DNA of 64,000 nucleotides from Agreia pratensis (GCF_900177685.1 NZ_FXAY01000003.1:468412-532411), one strand, 5' to 3'. Shown: positions 48,062 through 57,281, numbered from the stretch's first letter. The notes: generated by a model not told the origin, from the sequence alone. Translations and numbers: made by a program.

Positions 48062-49092
48062 GCGCCGACCAGACGACATCCGGCGGCTTTCACCACGCCC
48101 AGGACAAGCTGACCTTCCTCCTCTCGCTGGTTCCCTATCTGATCCAGCAGACCCAGGTGAGCGTCCACGACGCTGCTCGACACTTCGGTGTATCGGAGGA
48201 GACCATTCGCGAGGCGGTGCTTCTCATCGCTGTGTCCGGCGTTCCGGGAAGCGACAGCAACTACCAGCACGGCGATCTCTTCGACATCGACTGGGATGCA
48301 TTCGACCAGAACGAGATCATCATCACCCAGCTCGTCGCCATCGATGACTCGCCTCGGTTCTCGGCCCGCGAGGCATCCGCTCTCATCGCGGGGTTGCAGT
48401 ACCTGCAGTCCCTGCCTGAGAACGTCGACTCGGCCGCATACTCGAGCCTGGCCGCCAAGCTCGCGCGGGGCGCATCGGAGACACCGAGTCAGGTGATCGT
48501 CTCGCCGGCTGCGACGAACGAGTCGTTCGCGCGTGTCGGAGACGCCCTGTCTCGGGGAGTGCAGCTGGAGTTCGACTACAGGGATTCACGCGGGCAGTCG
48601 GAGCGCCGACGCGTCGATCCGCTGCGACTCGATTCCGACAACGACGACTGGTACCTGCGTGCGTGGTGCCACTCGCGGCGGTCGGTTCGAACCTTCCGAC
48701 TCGATCGCATCGACGCGCTCCACGTCACCGACCTCGCCATCGATCATCGGCCCTCCGATGTGCACCTCTCCGACTCCCTGTTCGATACCTCGGGAGAACA
48801 CACGACCGTGGTCCTCGAGTTCCGGCCCGAGGCGCTCGGGCTGCTCGGTGAGTTCGTTCCGGAAGGCACGCGCGTCACACGGTCCGGAGACATGAGTCGA
48901 GCATCCGTTCGCGTCGCGCACTTTCACGGCCTCACCCGACTCGTTGCGGGCCTCGCAGGGGTCGCCCGAGTCGTCGATCCTCCTGAAGCACGACAGGCCG
49001 CGCGCCGGTGGGCCCTCGATGCGCTGGCGTCGTACCCCGACGCGACGTCCTCCGAGACGACGTCCTCCGAGACGACGATCGCGAACGCGTAG
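48058..49092 (+). CDS. pafC: PafC, WYL-domain transcriptional regulator subunit
   Basis: The 344-residue product has an N-terminal helix-turn-helix (QTQVSVHDAARHFGVSEET) and a WYL domain with DPLRLDSDNDDWYLRAWC. It works with PafB as the damage-response activator; names come from the proteasome accessory locus although no proteasome gene is present here. The last residues contain a perfect tandem SSETT repeat encoded by a 15-bp duplication. Confidence 0.92.
   Translation: MSADQTTSGGFHHAQDKLTFLLSLVPYLIQQTQVSVHDAARHFGVSEETIREAVLLIAVSGVPGSDSNYQHGDLFDIDWDAFDQNEIIITQLVAIDDSPRFSAREASALIAGLQYLQSLPENVDSAAYSSLAAKLARGASETPSQVIVSPAATNESFARVGDALSRGVQLEFDYRDSRGQSERRRVDPLRLDSDNDDWYLRAWCHSRRSVRTFRLDRIDALHVTDLAIDHRPSDVHLSDSLFDTSGEHTTVVLEFRPEALGLLGEFVPEGTRVTRSGDMSRASVRVAHFHGLTRLVAGLAGVARVVDPPEARQAARRWALDALASYPDATSSETTSSETTIANA
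49043..49072 (+). repeat. 15-bp tandem duplication in the pafC 3' end
   Basis: CGACGTCCTCCGAGA occurs twice in a row (49043-49057 and 49058-49072), encoding TSSETTSSET. It keeps the reading frame and lengthens the C-terminal tail by five residues. Confidence 0.85.
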
Positions 49093-49101
49093 GCTGGAAC
49101 G

Positions 49102-49446
49102 ATGTACTGGTGGTCGTGGATCCTCATCTGGCTCGCGCTGGTGATCCTTCTGATCGGCACACTCGTCTTCTTCGGCTGGCGTCTCTTCAAGAAGGGCATC
49201 GCGGTCGTCGAAGAGTTGGAGCGTCTCACAGACAAGGTCGAGCTGCTTCAACAGAACGTGGATGAGCTATCGGTCGAGACTCCTCCGAACGCGATTCTGG
49301 ACGGTTATTCGGTCGTCGCGAACCGCCGAGACCGAGAAAAGGATCGTCGTGCCACGATGCGGCAGCTTCGCAGGGATGCCCGAATGAAGCGCGGTAGACT
49401 AATCACTGATCCACAAGCCTGGGAAGGATGGACCGATGTTCGGTAA
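49102..49446 (+). CDS. Small membrane-anchored coiled-coil protein between pafC and tatA
   Basis: The 114-residue product has one N-terminal membrane segment (WSWILIWLALVILLIGTLVFF) followed by a helical, probably coiled-coil stretch (VVEELERLTDKVELLQQNVDEL) and a basic tail. I do not recognise a named family. It is placed between pafC and tatA and overlaps the tatA start by 11 bases. TAGGCT (49090-49095) six bases before the ATG suggests a separate leaderless start. Position next to tatA hints at a role at the membrane with the Tat system, but this is inference. Confidence 0.75.
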   Translation: MYWWSWILIWLALVILLIGTLVFFGWRLFKKGIAVVEELERLTDKVELLQQNVDELSVETPPNAILDGYSVVANRRDREKDRRATMRQLRRDARMKRGRLITDPQAWEGWTDVR

Positions 49447-49699
49447 CGCACTGGGGTGGCCCCACCTCGTCATCATTCTCATCGCCGTCGTCATTCTCTT
49501 CGGCGCACCGAAACTCCCGGGCCTCGCTCGCAGCCTCGGTCAGTCCATGCGCATCTTCCGCAACGAGGTCAAGACGATGAAAGACGAGAACTCGTCGCCG
49601 TCGGACTCGACGGGCTCGACCGACACCTCGTCGCAGGCCACTCCTCTGGCTGATCAGTCGCCGAGCGTCGTTTCGCCTGAGTACAAGCCAAAGCCATAG
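49436..49699 (+). CDS. tatA: Sec-independent translocase subunit TatA
   Basis: The 87-residue product has the TatA plan: an N-terminal membrane helix (HLVIILIAVVILFG), a hinge, an amphipathic helix with KLPGLARSLGQSMRIF, and an acidic/Ser-rich tail. It forms the pore component of the twin-arginine system with TatC. The ATG follows GGAAGGA. TAGACT (49395-49400) is a nearby -10 candidate. Confidence 0.94.
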   Translation: MFGNALGWPHLVIILIAVVILFGAPKLPGLARSLGQSMRIFRNEVKTMKDENSSPSDSTGSTDTSSQATPLADQSPSVVSPEYKPKP

Positions 49700-49704
49700 G
49701 CACG

Positions 49705-50499
49705 GTGGCCGCCCGAACGAAGCGGCGTGCCAACAGCGAAGGACGCATGTCCCTCGGCGCGCATCTCCTGGAGTTACGCAAGCGACTCTTCATTGCGGCA
49801 ATCGGCGTCGTCGTCGGTGCCATCGCCGGCTGGTTTCTCTCGGAATTCGTGCTCGACGCGATTCGCGGGCCGATCACAGAGATCGGTCAGCAACAGGGAC
49901 GCGTCGCGAGCATCAACTGGGATAACATCGGCGGCGCCTTCGACCTCAAGGTGCAGATCGCGCTGACGATCGGCTTCGTCGTGTCATCGCCGGTGTGGCT
50001 GTACCAGATCTGGGCGTTCCTCGTGCCTGGGCTCACCCGCCGAGAGAAGATCTACAGTGTCGGATTCCTCGGCGCATCGATTCCGCTTTTTCTCGCCGGC
50101 TGCGTCGCCGGCTGGTACGTTCTGCCGCACATCGTGATCCTCCTGGCGAGTTTCGCGCCCTCGGAAGACACGAACCTGATCACGGCGCGCGGATACTACG
50201 ACTTCGTCCTCAAACTCGTGCTGGCCGTCGGCATCGCCTTCGTCCTGCCGGTGTTCCTCGTTCTGCTCAACTTCGTGGGAGTGCTCAGCGCTTCGTCGAT
50301 CATCAAGTCGTGGCGCGTCGCCATCCTTGCGATCATTCTCTTCACCGCCATCGCGACGCCCGCGGCCGATCCGACCTCGATGATCCTGCTGGCGATCCCG
50401 ATGATCATTCTGTTCTTCGCGGCGTATGGTGTCGCGTGGATCCACGACTGGCGCGTCGCCCGCGCATCCGATCGCCTCGACAGCGAATTGGCCGCCTGA
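49705..50499 (+). CDS. tatC: Sec-independent translocase subunit TatC
   Basis: The 264-residue product has six membrane segments and TatC signatures: MSLGAHLLELRKRLFIAA near the N terminus and FLVPGLTRREKIY with FVLPVFLVLLNFVGVLS. It recognises twin-arginine signal peptides. GTG 49705 is six bases after the tatA stop. The stop overlaps the helicase ATG (TGATG). No tatB is here, as usual for many actinobacteria where it lies elsewhere. Confidence 0.95.
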   Translation: MAARTKRRANSEGRMSLGAHLLELRKRLFIAAIGVVVGAIAGWFLSEFVLDAIRGPITEIGQQQGRVASINWDNIGGAFDLKVQIALTIGFVVSSPVWLYQIWAFLVPGLTRREKIYSVGFLGASIPLFLAGCVAGWYVLPHIVILLASFAPSEDTNLITARGYYDFVLKLVLAVGIAFVLPVFLVLLNFVGVLSASSIIKSWRVAILAIILFTAIATPAADPTSMILLAIPMIILFFAAYGVAWIHDWRVARASDRLDSELAA

Positions 50500-52955
50500 T
50501 GCCCGCATCCGATCCCGCAGCGCTCTCGCCAGCCGAGCGCTATGCACGCAGTCGGGCGCGAGGAGGAAAGCCCCTGCTCGACGCTTTCGCCGAGCGGGTC
50601 GACTTCGGACTCGACACCTTCCAGATAGAGGCGTGCGGCGCTCTCGAAGCCGGTGACAGCGTTCTGGTGGCTGCTCCGACCGGTGCCGGCAAAACGGTCG
50701 TCGCCGAGTTCGCGCTGTTCCTCGCCATGCAGCAGAAGCGCGCGAAGGTTTTCTATACAGCGCCGATCAAGGCGCTCAGCAACCAGAAGTTCCATGAGTT
50801 CACCGATGAATACGGCGCCGAGAACGTCGGTCTCCTCACCGGCGACACAAATATCAATGCATCGGCGCGAATCGTGGTCATGACCACCGAAGTGCTCCGC
50901 AACATGATCTACGCCGACTCTGATCTGCTCACCGACCTGGCCTACGTCGTGATGGACGAGGTGCACTACCTCGCAGACCGGTTCCGCGGAGCCGTCTGGG
51001 AAGAGGTGATCATTCATCTGTCTCCCGAGGTACGGCTTGTCTCGCTCAGCGCCACGGTCTCCAACGCCGAGGAATTCGGCGACTGGCTGCAGGCGGTTCG
51101 GGGGCAGACCTCTGTGATCGTCTCCGAGGAACGCCCGGTTCCCCTCGACCAGCACGTCATGGTGCGCAGCAAGCTCATCGATCTGTTCGATGCAACCGGT
51201 AAAGCGGCGACCAATCGTGTGAATCCCGAGCTCATGCGTATCGCTCGAAACTCGATGCCGCAGAGCTCTAATCGGCGGGGCTCGCGCGACCGACGCGGCG
51301 GCGGTGCGTACCATCGTGGCGGTGGCGGCGCGCAGGAGCGAGCCGACAGGCCCGAGGTCATCGACATGCTCGACCGTCAGAACCTGCTGCCCGCGATCTT
51401 CTTCGTCTTCAGCAGAATCGGATGCGATCAGGCCGTCAAACAGGTGCTGCGAGCCGGCATCCGACTCACCACCGCAGACGAGCGCGACGAGATCCGCGAC
51501 ATCGTCGAAGATCGATGCCGCACGATCCTCGACGAGGACCTGGCCGTGCTCGGATACTGGGAGTGGCTCGAGGGCCTGCAGCGCGGTGTCGCGGCGCACC
51601 ACGCCGGGCTCCTGCCCGCCTTCAAAGAGGTCGTCGAAGAGCTTTTTCAGAAGAAGCTCGTCAAGGTGGTCTTCGCCACCGAGACGCTGGCTCTCGGCAT
51701 CAATATGCCGGCCCGCACCGTCGTGCTCGAGAAGCTCGAGAAGTTCAACGGTGAAGCCCGCGTGCCGATCACGCCGGGGGAGTACACGCAGCTCACCGGG
51801 CGTGCAGGGCGACGAGGGATCGATGTCGAAGGGCACTCCGTCATCCAGTGGCGTGATGGGCTCGACCCGCAGGCGATCGCCTCACTCGCATCCAGGAGAA
51901 GCTACCCGCTCAACTCGAGTTTCCGGCCCACGTACAACATGGCGGTCAACCTGATCGAGCAGTTCGGTCGCGCTCGCACCCGAGACAGCCTCGAGTCGTC
52001 ATTCGCCCAGTTCCAGGCCGACAGGGCCGTGGTCGATCTGGCGCGCAAGCTCCGCTCGCACGAGGAATCGCTTGCCGGTTACGCGCGTTCGATGGCGTGT
52101 GACCGGGGCGATTTCGCAGAGTATGCGGCTCTGCGGCGCCAGATCACCGATCTCGAGCGATCCGGAGCGGGAAAGGCCGAGAGCCAGTCACGGGCAGAGC
52201 GCGACTCGCGAGCGAAGAAGATCAACGATCTCCGTCGTCGACTCAAGGTGCATCCCGTGCACTCGTGCCCCGACCGAGAGCAGCACGCGAGGTGGGCCGA
52301 AAGATGGTGGCGCCTGAAGAAGGACACCGATCGTCTCGCGCAGCAGATCAACACACGCACGGGGGCGATCTCCAAGGTCTTCGACCGTGTCACCGACGTT
52401 CTCGTCGAGCTCGGCTACCTCACAGCACAGGCCGATGGCGAGATGACGCTCACGGCGACGGGGCGAACCCTCAAACGCATCTACGGTGAGCGCGACCTGC
52501 TCGTCGCCGAGTGCCTGCGTCGCCAGGCTTGGAAAGAGTTGGATGCCGCCGGACTCGCCGCCATGGCCTGCTCGTTGGTCTACGAGCCCCGACGCGAAGA
52601 GAACGACGTCGCAGATCGATTCCTGCCGCGAGGAGCATTCAGGGCTGCTCTCGAGTCGACCCGCGACATCCTCGACTCGATCCAACAGCTCGAAGCTCGG
52701 CACCGACTTCCCGAGGGTTCGCCTCTCTCTACCGGCCTCAGCCTCGCCATGTACCAGTGGGCGCGAGGCGCCCGTCTCGATGATGTGCTGACCGACGCCG
52801 ATATGCAGGCGGGCGACTTCGTTCGCTGGACGAAACAGACCATCGATCTGCTCGACCAGCTGCAGGGACAGCCCGACGCCCGAGTCGCGCGCACCGCTCG
52901 AGATGCTCTCGACCTGATCCGCCGCGGCATCGTGGCCTATTCGTCGGTGGCGTAA
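50499..52955 (+). CDS. helY: Ski2/Mtr4-like DExH RNA helicase HelY
   Basis: The 818-residue product has Walker A APTGAGKTV near residues 61-69, DExH box DEVHYLADRFRG, SLSATVSNAEEFG and motif VI QLTGRAGRRG. The C-terminal part matches the DSHCT domain of Ski2/Mtr4 helicases. A Gly/Arg-rich insert (around residues 255-285, with RRGSRDRRGGG and YHRGGGGA) lies between the helicase lobes. It probably unwinds structured RNA for decay. It is coupled to tatC by overlap and to lnt by a five-base gap. Confidence 0.92.
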   Translation: MPASDPAALSPAERYARSRARGGKPLLDAFAERVDFGLDTFQIEACGALEAGDSVLVAAPTGAGKTVVAEFALFLAMQQKRAKVFYTAPIKALSNQKFHEFTDEYGAENVGLLTGDTNINASARIVVMTTEVLRNMIYADSDLLTDLAYVVMDEVHYLADRFRGAVWEEVIIHLSPEVRLVSLSATVSNAEEFGDWLQAVRGQTSVIVSEERPVPLDQHVMVRSKLIDLFDATGKAATNRVNPELMRIARNSMPQSSNRRGSRDRRGGGAYHRGGGGAQERADRPEVIDMLDRQNLLPAIFFVFSRIGCDQAVKQVLRAGIRLTTADERDEIRDIVEDRCRTILDEDLAVLGYWEWLEGLQRGVAAHHAGLLPAFKEVVEELFQKKLVKVVFATETLALGINMPARTVVLEKLEKFNGEARVPITPGEYTQLTGRAGRRGIDVEGHSVIQWRDGLDPQAIASLASRRSYPLNSSFRPTYNMAVNLIEQFGRARTRDSLESSFAQFQADRAVVDLARKLRSHEESLAGYARSMACDRGDFAEYAALRRQITDLERSGAGKAESQSRAERDSRAKKINDLRRRLKVHPVHSCPDREQHARWAERWWRLKKDTDRLAQQINTRTGAISKVFDRVTDVLVELGYLTAQADGEMTLTATGRTLKRIYGERDLLVAECLRRQAWKELDAAGLAAMACSLVYEPRREENDVADRFLPRGAFRAALESTRDILDSIQQLEARHRLPEGSPLSTGLSLAMYQWARGARLDDVLTDADMQAGDFVRWTKQTIDLLDQLQGQPDARVARTARDALDLIRRGIVAYSSVA

Positions 52956-52960
52956 AGACA

Positions 52961-54523
52961 GTGCTTACTGACTCCAGCGCTCCCGTGCGCCCGCTGATGC
53001 CCTTCTGGCTCGCCCTCCTCACCGCCGCTTGCGGGGGAGTAGCCCTCGATACGGGTTTCCCCGACAAGGGCCTCTGGCCGGTCACCTTCCTGGGCATCGC
53101 GCTGGTCCTCGTCTCGGTCATCGGACGTCGGGTACGCGGCGCGTTGCTCATCGGGCTGGTGGGTGGATTCTCCTTCTGGGGCGTGCACATCTTCTGGCTC
53201 ACGCTGTATCTCGGGCCCATTCCATGGCTTGCGCTGTCGATCCTCCAGGCGCTCTTCTTCGCCGTCGGCACCGTTCTGATAGCCGTCGTCTACGGCCGTG
53301 CCCCGCGTGCCTGGCCAGGCACGCGCATCCGGCTGATCATGCTGCCCGTCGTCATCGCCGGGCTCTGGACTGCTCGCGAGGCCATCACCGCCGTGTGGCC
53401 CGAGGGCGGCTTCTCCTGGGGCCGCGTCGTCTTCTCGCAGTCCGAGAGTCCGTATGCGTCGCTCGTGGCCTGGATCGGCTTCTCCGGGGTCTCATTCGTC
53501 ATGGTCTGGCTTGTCGCCTTCATCGTTGAGCTCGTGCGCACCACGACAGTTCTCGCGAAGACCCGTACCCTGGTGGCGGCGACGGCCATCGTCGCCACCC
53601 TCGCGGTACCCGCCTGGTACGCGCCGACCGAAGGATCGTCGCGCATCGCTGCCGTGCAGGGAAATACCGATGCTTCGCTGTTCTCCCAGAGGGCGGCCGG
53701 CGATGTATTGAGCGACCAGACCGCCGAGACCCTGAAGATCATCGATCAGAAGGTCGACATGGTCGTGTGGCCCGAGAACGGGTCAGACCTCGACCCGGCG
53801 CGATCAGAACAGGCCACGAAGCAGCTCGACTATCTCAGCGAGAAGATGAACGCTCCGTTCATCGTGGGAACCATCACGAATCCCTCTCAGAACACCTACT
53901 ACAACACGTCTCTGCTGTGGAAGGCAGGTCAGGGGTCCGTCGACCACTACGACAAGAGGCATCCCGTTCCCTTTGCGGAGTACATGCCTGCCCGCGCCTT
54001 CTTCCACGCGATCGTTCCCGACCTCGTCGATCTCGTCACCCGTGACTACGCCAAAGGAACGACCGACACCGTGTTCGACGTCAACGGCGTGATCGCAGGC
54101 ATCTCGATCTGCTTCGACATCACCGACGACGCTGTTGCACGAGACATGATGCACGACGGCGCGCAGGTGATTCTTGCTCAGACAAACAACGCCGACTTCG
54201 GCAAGACCGACGAGAACCTGCAGCAGTTGGCCATCGCCCGGCTTCGAGCCGTCGAGACCGGCCGCAGCGTCGTGAACATCTCGACCGTCGGCACATCGGC
54301 CATCGTCGCTCCCGACGGCTCGACCATCGCGTCCATTCCTCCCTACGAGGCGGGAGCGATGATCGCCGACGTGCCGTTGGCCACGCAGAACACACCGGCG
54401 ACACTCCTGGGCGGCGGAATAGAGCTGCTCGTCTCCGGTCTCGGACTCGCCGGATTTGCTCTCTGTCTGCTCACAGGTCGAGGCGCACGCCAGGCACAAC
54501 GAAAAGCGCCCCGCGCCAGCTGA
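52961..54523 (+). CDS. lnt: Apolipoprotein N-acyltransferase
   Basis: The 520-residue product has an N-terminal membrane region of about six helices and a nitrilase-like domain with the catalytic residues Glu272 (VVWPENGSD), Lys332 (HYDKRHPVPF) and Cys384 (GISICFDI). It adds the third acyl chain to lipoproteins, such as the FKBP lipoprotein encoded upstream. GTG 52961 lies five bases after helY. Its 3' end overlaps a hairpin that also terminates rbpA from the other side. Confidence 0.93.
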   Translation: MLTDSSAPVRPLMPFWLALLTAACGGVALDTGFPDKGLWPVTFLGIALVLVSVIGRRVRGALLIGLVGGFSFWGVHIFWLTLYLGPIPWLALSILQALFFAVGTVLIAVVYGRAPRAWPGTRIRLIMLPVVIAGLWTAREAITAVWPEGGFSWGRVVFSQSESPYASLVAWIGFSGVSFVMVWLVAFIVELVRTTTVLAKTRTLVAATAIVATLAVPAWYAPTEGSSRIAAVQGNTDASLFSQRAAGDVLSDQTAETLKIIDQKVDMVVWPENGSDLDPARSEQATKQLDYLSEKMNAPFIVGTITNPSQNTYYNTSLLWKAGQGSVDHYDKRHPVPFAEYMPARAFFHAIVPDLVDLVTRDYAKGTTDTVFDVNGVIAGISICFDITDDAVARDMMHDGAQVILAQTNNADFGKTDENLQQLAIARLRAVETGRSVVNISTVGTSAIVAPDGSTIASIPPYEAGAMIADVPLATQNTPATLLGGGIELLVSGLGLAGFALCLLTGRGARQAQRKAPRAS

Positions 54524-54538
54524 TGCTGACCGGGGCGC
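54502..54538 (-). terminator. Rho-independent terminator after rbpA, overlapping the lnt 3' end
   Basis: On the minus strand GCGCCCCG (54538-54531) pairs with CGGGGCGC (54513-54506) and is followed by TTTT (54505-54502). It lies about 20 bases after the rbpA stop. Bases 54502-54523 are also coding for the end of lnt. Confidence 0.8.
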
Positions 54539-54559
54539 CGAATCGTGCCGGAAGAGGAA

Positions 54560-54922
54560 CTAGGCGTTGACCTTCTGGCCTCGACGGGCTCGGAGATAGG
54601 TCAGGCGCTCCTCGAGAAGCTCCTCCAACTCGGCCCGGGTACGCCGCTCAAGAAGCATGTCCCAGTGGCTACGCGGGGTCTTGGACTCCGCGTGTTCGAC
54701 GACGACGGGCTCCGAACCCACCATACGAGTCGCTTCCATGCTGCAGTACTTGCACTCCCAGGTGTCGGGAGCCTCGGCCTCCGCAGAGAACACCATGTCG
54801 GTGTCCTTGCCGCAGGAGGAACAGTGATACGTGTGGGTCAAGCGCGGGGAGAAGACGACGCCTTCTTCGGTCTGAAGGCTTTGGCCTCCGAGTCTCATTC
54901 CGCGCAAGCTGCGATCTGCCAT
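54560..54922 (-). CDS. rbpA: RNA polymerase-binding protein RbpA
   Basis: The 120-residue product starts at ATG 54922 (MADRSLRGMRLGGQSLQTEE) with AAAGGA upstream. It has the zinc-type core with CSSCGK and CKYC, and the sigma-interacting C-terminal region SHWDMLLERRTRAELEELL. RbpA is an actinobacterial partner of RNA polymerase that binds the primary sigma factor and stabilises the open complex, which fits the frequent lack of good -35 boxes in this window. Confidence 0.95.
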   Translation of the reverse strand: MADRSLRGMRLGGQSLQTEEGVVFSPRLTHTYHCSSCGKDTDMVFSAEAEAPDTWECKYCSMEATRMVGSEPVVVEHAESKTPRSHWDMLLERRTRAELEELLEERLTYLRARRGQKVNA

Positions 54923-55026
54923 TGTGTGGTCCTTTCTCGCGTTGCTTACACCGTTATAAACCCCAGAACGGGGCCAATTCTTCCCGGCCGGAGCTTTACC
55001 AGAACTCTCCCAGAGAGTAAGCAGGG

Positions 55027-55836
55027 TCACCCGAGGGGCTGCGCCTCATGCGGTGGTCGGATGCGACGGAGGAGTTCGAGGGCCAGGTCCGGTCGATCGG
55101 TCACGATTCCATCGACGCCGAGCATGAGCAGCCGATGCATCTTCTGAGGATCATTGACGGTCCAGATATGCATCTCGATGCCCCTGCGATGAAGAGCACG
55201 GATCACCCGCGCTGTCGCGATCGCGAGGCGTCCGTAATGAGGAGGTACCTGAACCGCATCGACGCCGCCGACGAGAGGCGGAACGAACGCGAGGAGCCCG
55301 AGCTTCGCCAGCGCCAGGATGAGGACGAAACGTGCAGCACTCGCCGAGCTCGCCACTCGAGGAAGAAGATCGATCGCTTCCCTGCGCCTTCTCGAGGAGA
55401 ACGACGTGATCAACACACGCTCCGTCGCCTCAGCCTCGAGTACGGCAGAGGCCACAGCTGCTCCCGCGCCCGGCGACTTGACATCGATATTGAAGCGGGC
55501 GAGAGGAAAAGCGACAAGGGCATCGAGCAGGGTCGGCATACGGTGGCCACCGCCGAGATCGATCGTCTGCAACTCTTCAGTTGTCAAGTCGCACACCGCC
55601 GAATCCACGCCCGCCACCCTGATCAGACTCGGATCATGCGCAACCATTGCGATGCCGTCTTTCGACACGTGGATATCGGTCTCGATATAGAGAACACCCA
55701 ACCCCAGCGCGGCTTCGAACGCGGCGAGAGTGTTCTCAGGAACATCGAGAGCGAATCCACGATGGGCGAGGATGCGGGGAACGGCGGGGGAGAACCACTC
55801 GCCACCACCGTTACTTGGGGGGCGGTGTCGGACCAC
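55027..55836 (-). CDS. Glycerophosphodiester phosphodiesterase family protein
   Basis: The product is about 269 residues from GTG 55836, the only start in frame before the domain. The GDPD core begins ILAHRGFALDVPENTLAAF, with ETDIHVSKDGIAMVAHDP carrying metal ligands. It probably releases glycerol 3-phosphate from glycerophosphodiesters. The start lies inside the 3' end of the SPFH gene (26-base overlap), so translation may be coupled. No signal peptide is seen, suggesting a cytoplasmic enzyme. Confidence 0.85.
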   Translation of the reverse strand: MVRHRPPSNGGGEWFSPAVPRILAHRGFALDVPENTLAAFEAALGLGVLYIETDIHVSKDGIAMVAHDPSLIRVAGVDSAVCDLTTEELQTIDLGGGHRMPTLLDALVAFPLARFNIDVKSPGAGAAVASAVLEAEATERVLITSFSSRRRREAIDLLPRVASSASAARFVLILALAKLGLLAFVPPLVGGVDAVQVPPHYGRLAIATARVIRALHRRGIEMHIWTVNDPQKMHRLLMLGVDGIVTDRPDLALELLRRIRPPHEAQPLG

Positions 55837-56731
55837 GGTCGCCGAATGCTTGACCGATTCCCTTGAGCGCCTCGGTGAGTTCGCTGGGGATGATCCACAG
55901 TTTGTTCGCCGAGCCCTCCGCGAGTTTCGGAAGGGTTTGAAGGTATTGATAGGCCAGAAGGAGCTGATCGGGCTCACCCTGGTGGATCGCACCGAAAACG
56001 GTCGTGATGGCCTCCGCCTCACCCTTTGCTCGCAGCACCGCGGCCTGGGCGTCGCCCTCGGCCCTCAAGATCTCGCCCTGCCTGTGCCCCTCTGCCTCGA
56101 GGATCGCAGACTGCTTGGTGCCCTCGGCAGTGAGAATCACAGCGCGACGCTCCCGCTCGGCCCGCATCTGCTTCTCCATCGAATCTTGGATCGAGAGCGG
56201 GGGATCGATTGCTTTGAGCTCGACCCGGCCGACCCTGATGCCCCACTTGCCGGTGGCCTCATCGAGAACGATGCGCAATTGACCGTTGATCTCGTCGCGG
56301 CTGGTCAGAGCTTGCTCGAGATTGAGTCCGCCCACCACATTGCGCAAGGTCGTGGTTGCAAGCTGCTCGACGGCGCCGAGGTAGTTGGCGATCTCGTACG
56401 TCGCCGCGCGAGCGTCGGTGACCTGGAAGAAGACCACGGTGTCGATCGACACGACCAGGTTGTCTTCTGTGATCACAGGCTGCGGGGGGAAGGAGACGAC
56501 TTGCTCTCGGAGATCGATGAGCGGGCGGAGACGGTCGATGAAAGGCACCAGGACGCGGAGGCCGGGTTCGAGCGTCTTGTGGTACGCGCCCAACCTCTCG
56601 ACGACCCCTGCCGTGGCCTGCGGAATGATACGAATCGAGCGGGCGAGAATCACGAGCACGAAGATCACAACGACGGCGACGATCGCAATCACGACGATCT
56701 GGCCCACCATCCCGGAATCCGAGTTGTTCAC
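55811..56731 (-). CDS. SPFH/Band 7 membrane protein (QmcA-like)
   Basis: The 306-residue product has an N-terminal membrane helix (VVIAIVAVVVIFVLVILA), an SPFH domain starting with RIIPQATAGVVERLGAYH, and a long helical part with AERERRAVILTAEGTKQSA typical of QmcA/stomatin. Such proteins form large membrane assemblies. GTG 56731 overlaps the nfeD stop by GTGA; the SPFH-NfeD pair is a known partnership. Confidence 0.9.
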   Translation of the reverse strand: MNNSDSGMVGQIVVIAIVAVVVIFVLVILARSIRIIPQATAGVVERLGAYHKTLEPGLRVLVPFIDRLRPLIDLREQVVSFPPQPVITEDNLVVSIDTVVFFQVTDARAATYEIANYLGAVEQLATTTLRNVVGGLNLEQALTSRDEINGQLRIVLDEATGKWGIRVGRVELKAIDPPLSIQDSMEKQMRAERERRAVILTAEGTKQSAILEAEGHRQGEILRAEGDAQAAVLRAKGEAEAITTVFGAIHQGEPDQLLLAYQYLQTLPKLAEGSANKLWIIPSELTEALKGIGQAFGDRGPTPPPK

Positions 56732-57201
56732 AGGACTGTCCTTTCTGCGGGAACGACGAACGCCGTAGCCCCGTCGATCGCGGTGACGAGCACCCTCTGA
56801 CCCAGGTCGACGTCGGCCGAGTCGGCCGCGGGAGAAACACGCGCCGTCCAGACGTCGCCGTTCGAGAGCTTCACGTGTCCTCCAGAGCCCGTGAGTCGCG
56901 TGGTGACAACCCCTTCGAGACCGATCAGCGCATCGATATTGCTCTTGGCCGAGTCGCCACCCCGGCGAAGGGCACGCAGGAGGGGCGGTCTGATCGTGAA
57001 GATCAGAAGCACGGAGAGAACAGCGGCGATCACGATCTGCAGCAGCCAGGGAACGCCCACAAGGCTCGACACGAGACCACCGAGACTGCCCAGCGAGATC
57101 ATCAGGAACGTGAACTCGAGACTGAACATCTCGACGATGAGGAAGACCAGCACCAGGGCCAGCCAGATCGTCCAGGCGTAGGACGCAAGGAATTCGACCA
57201 T
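56728..57201 (-). CDS. NfeD-like membrane protein
   Basis: The 157-residue product starts at ATG 57201 (MVEFLASYAWTIWLALVLVF) with AGAGGAG upstream. It has two to three membrane segments and a C-terminal OB-fold domain (GLEGVVTTRLTGSGGHVKLS, GDVWTARV), the short NfeD type (NfeD1b). It partners the downstream SPFH protein at the membrane. It is divergent from the SDR gene. Confidence 0.88.
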   Translation of the reverse strand: MVEFLASYAWTIWLALVLVFLIVEMFSLEFTFLMISLGSLGGLVSSLVGVPWLLQIVIAAVLSVLLIFTIRPPLLRALRRGGDSAKSNIDALIGLEGVVTTRLTGSGGHVKLSNGDVWTARVSPAADSADVDLGQRVLVTAIDGATAFVVPAERTVL

Positions 57202-57275
57202 CGGTACACGACTCCTCTCGTCGGTGTATGCCTCAAAACTACCAGCAACGAGAGGATGACAGGGCTGCGAGTTGG

Positions 57276-57281
57276 TAGTCT
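57276..57281 (+). promoter_or_regulatory. Putative -10 hexamer (TAGTCT) for the SDR-Nudix-uvrA-like genes
   Basis: TAGTCT lies 30 bases before GTG 57311, followed by an AAGGAG ribosome binding site at about 57297. The -35 region is not clear. Confidence 0.4.
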
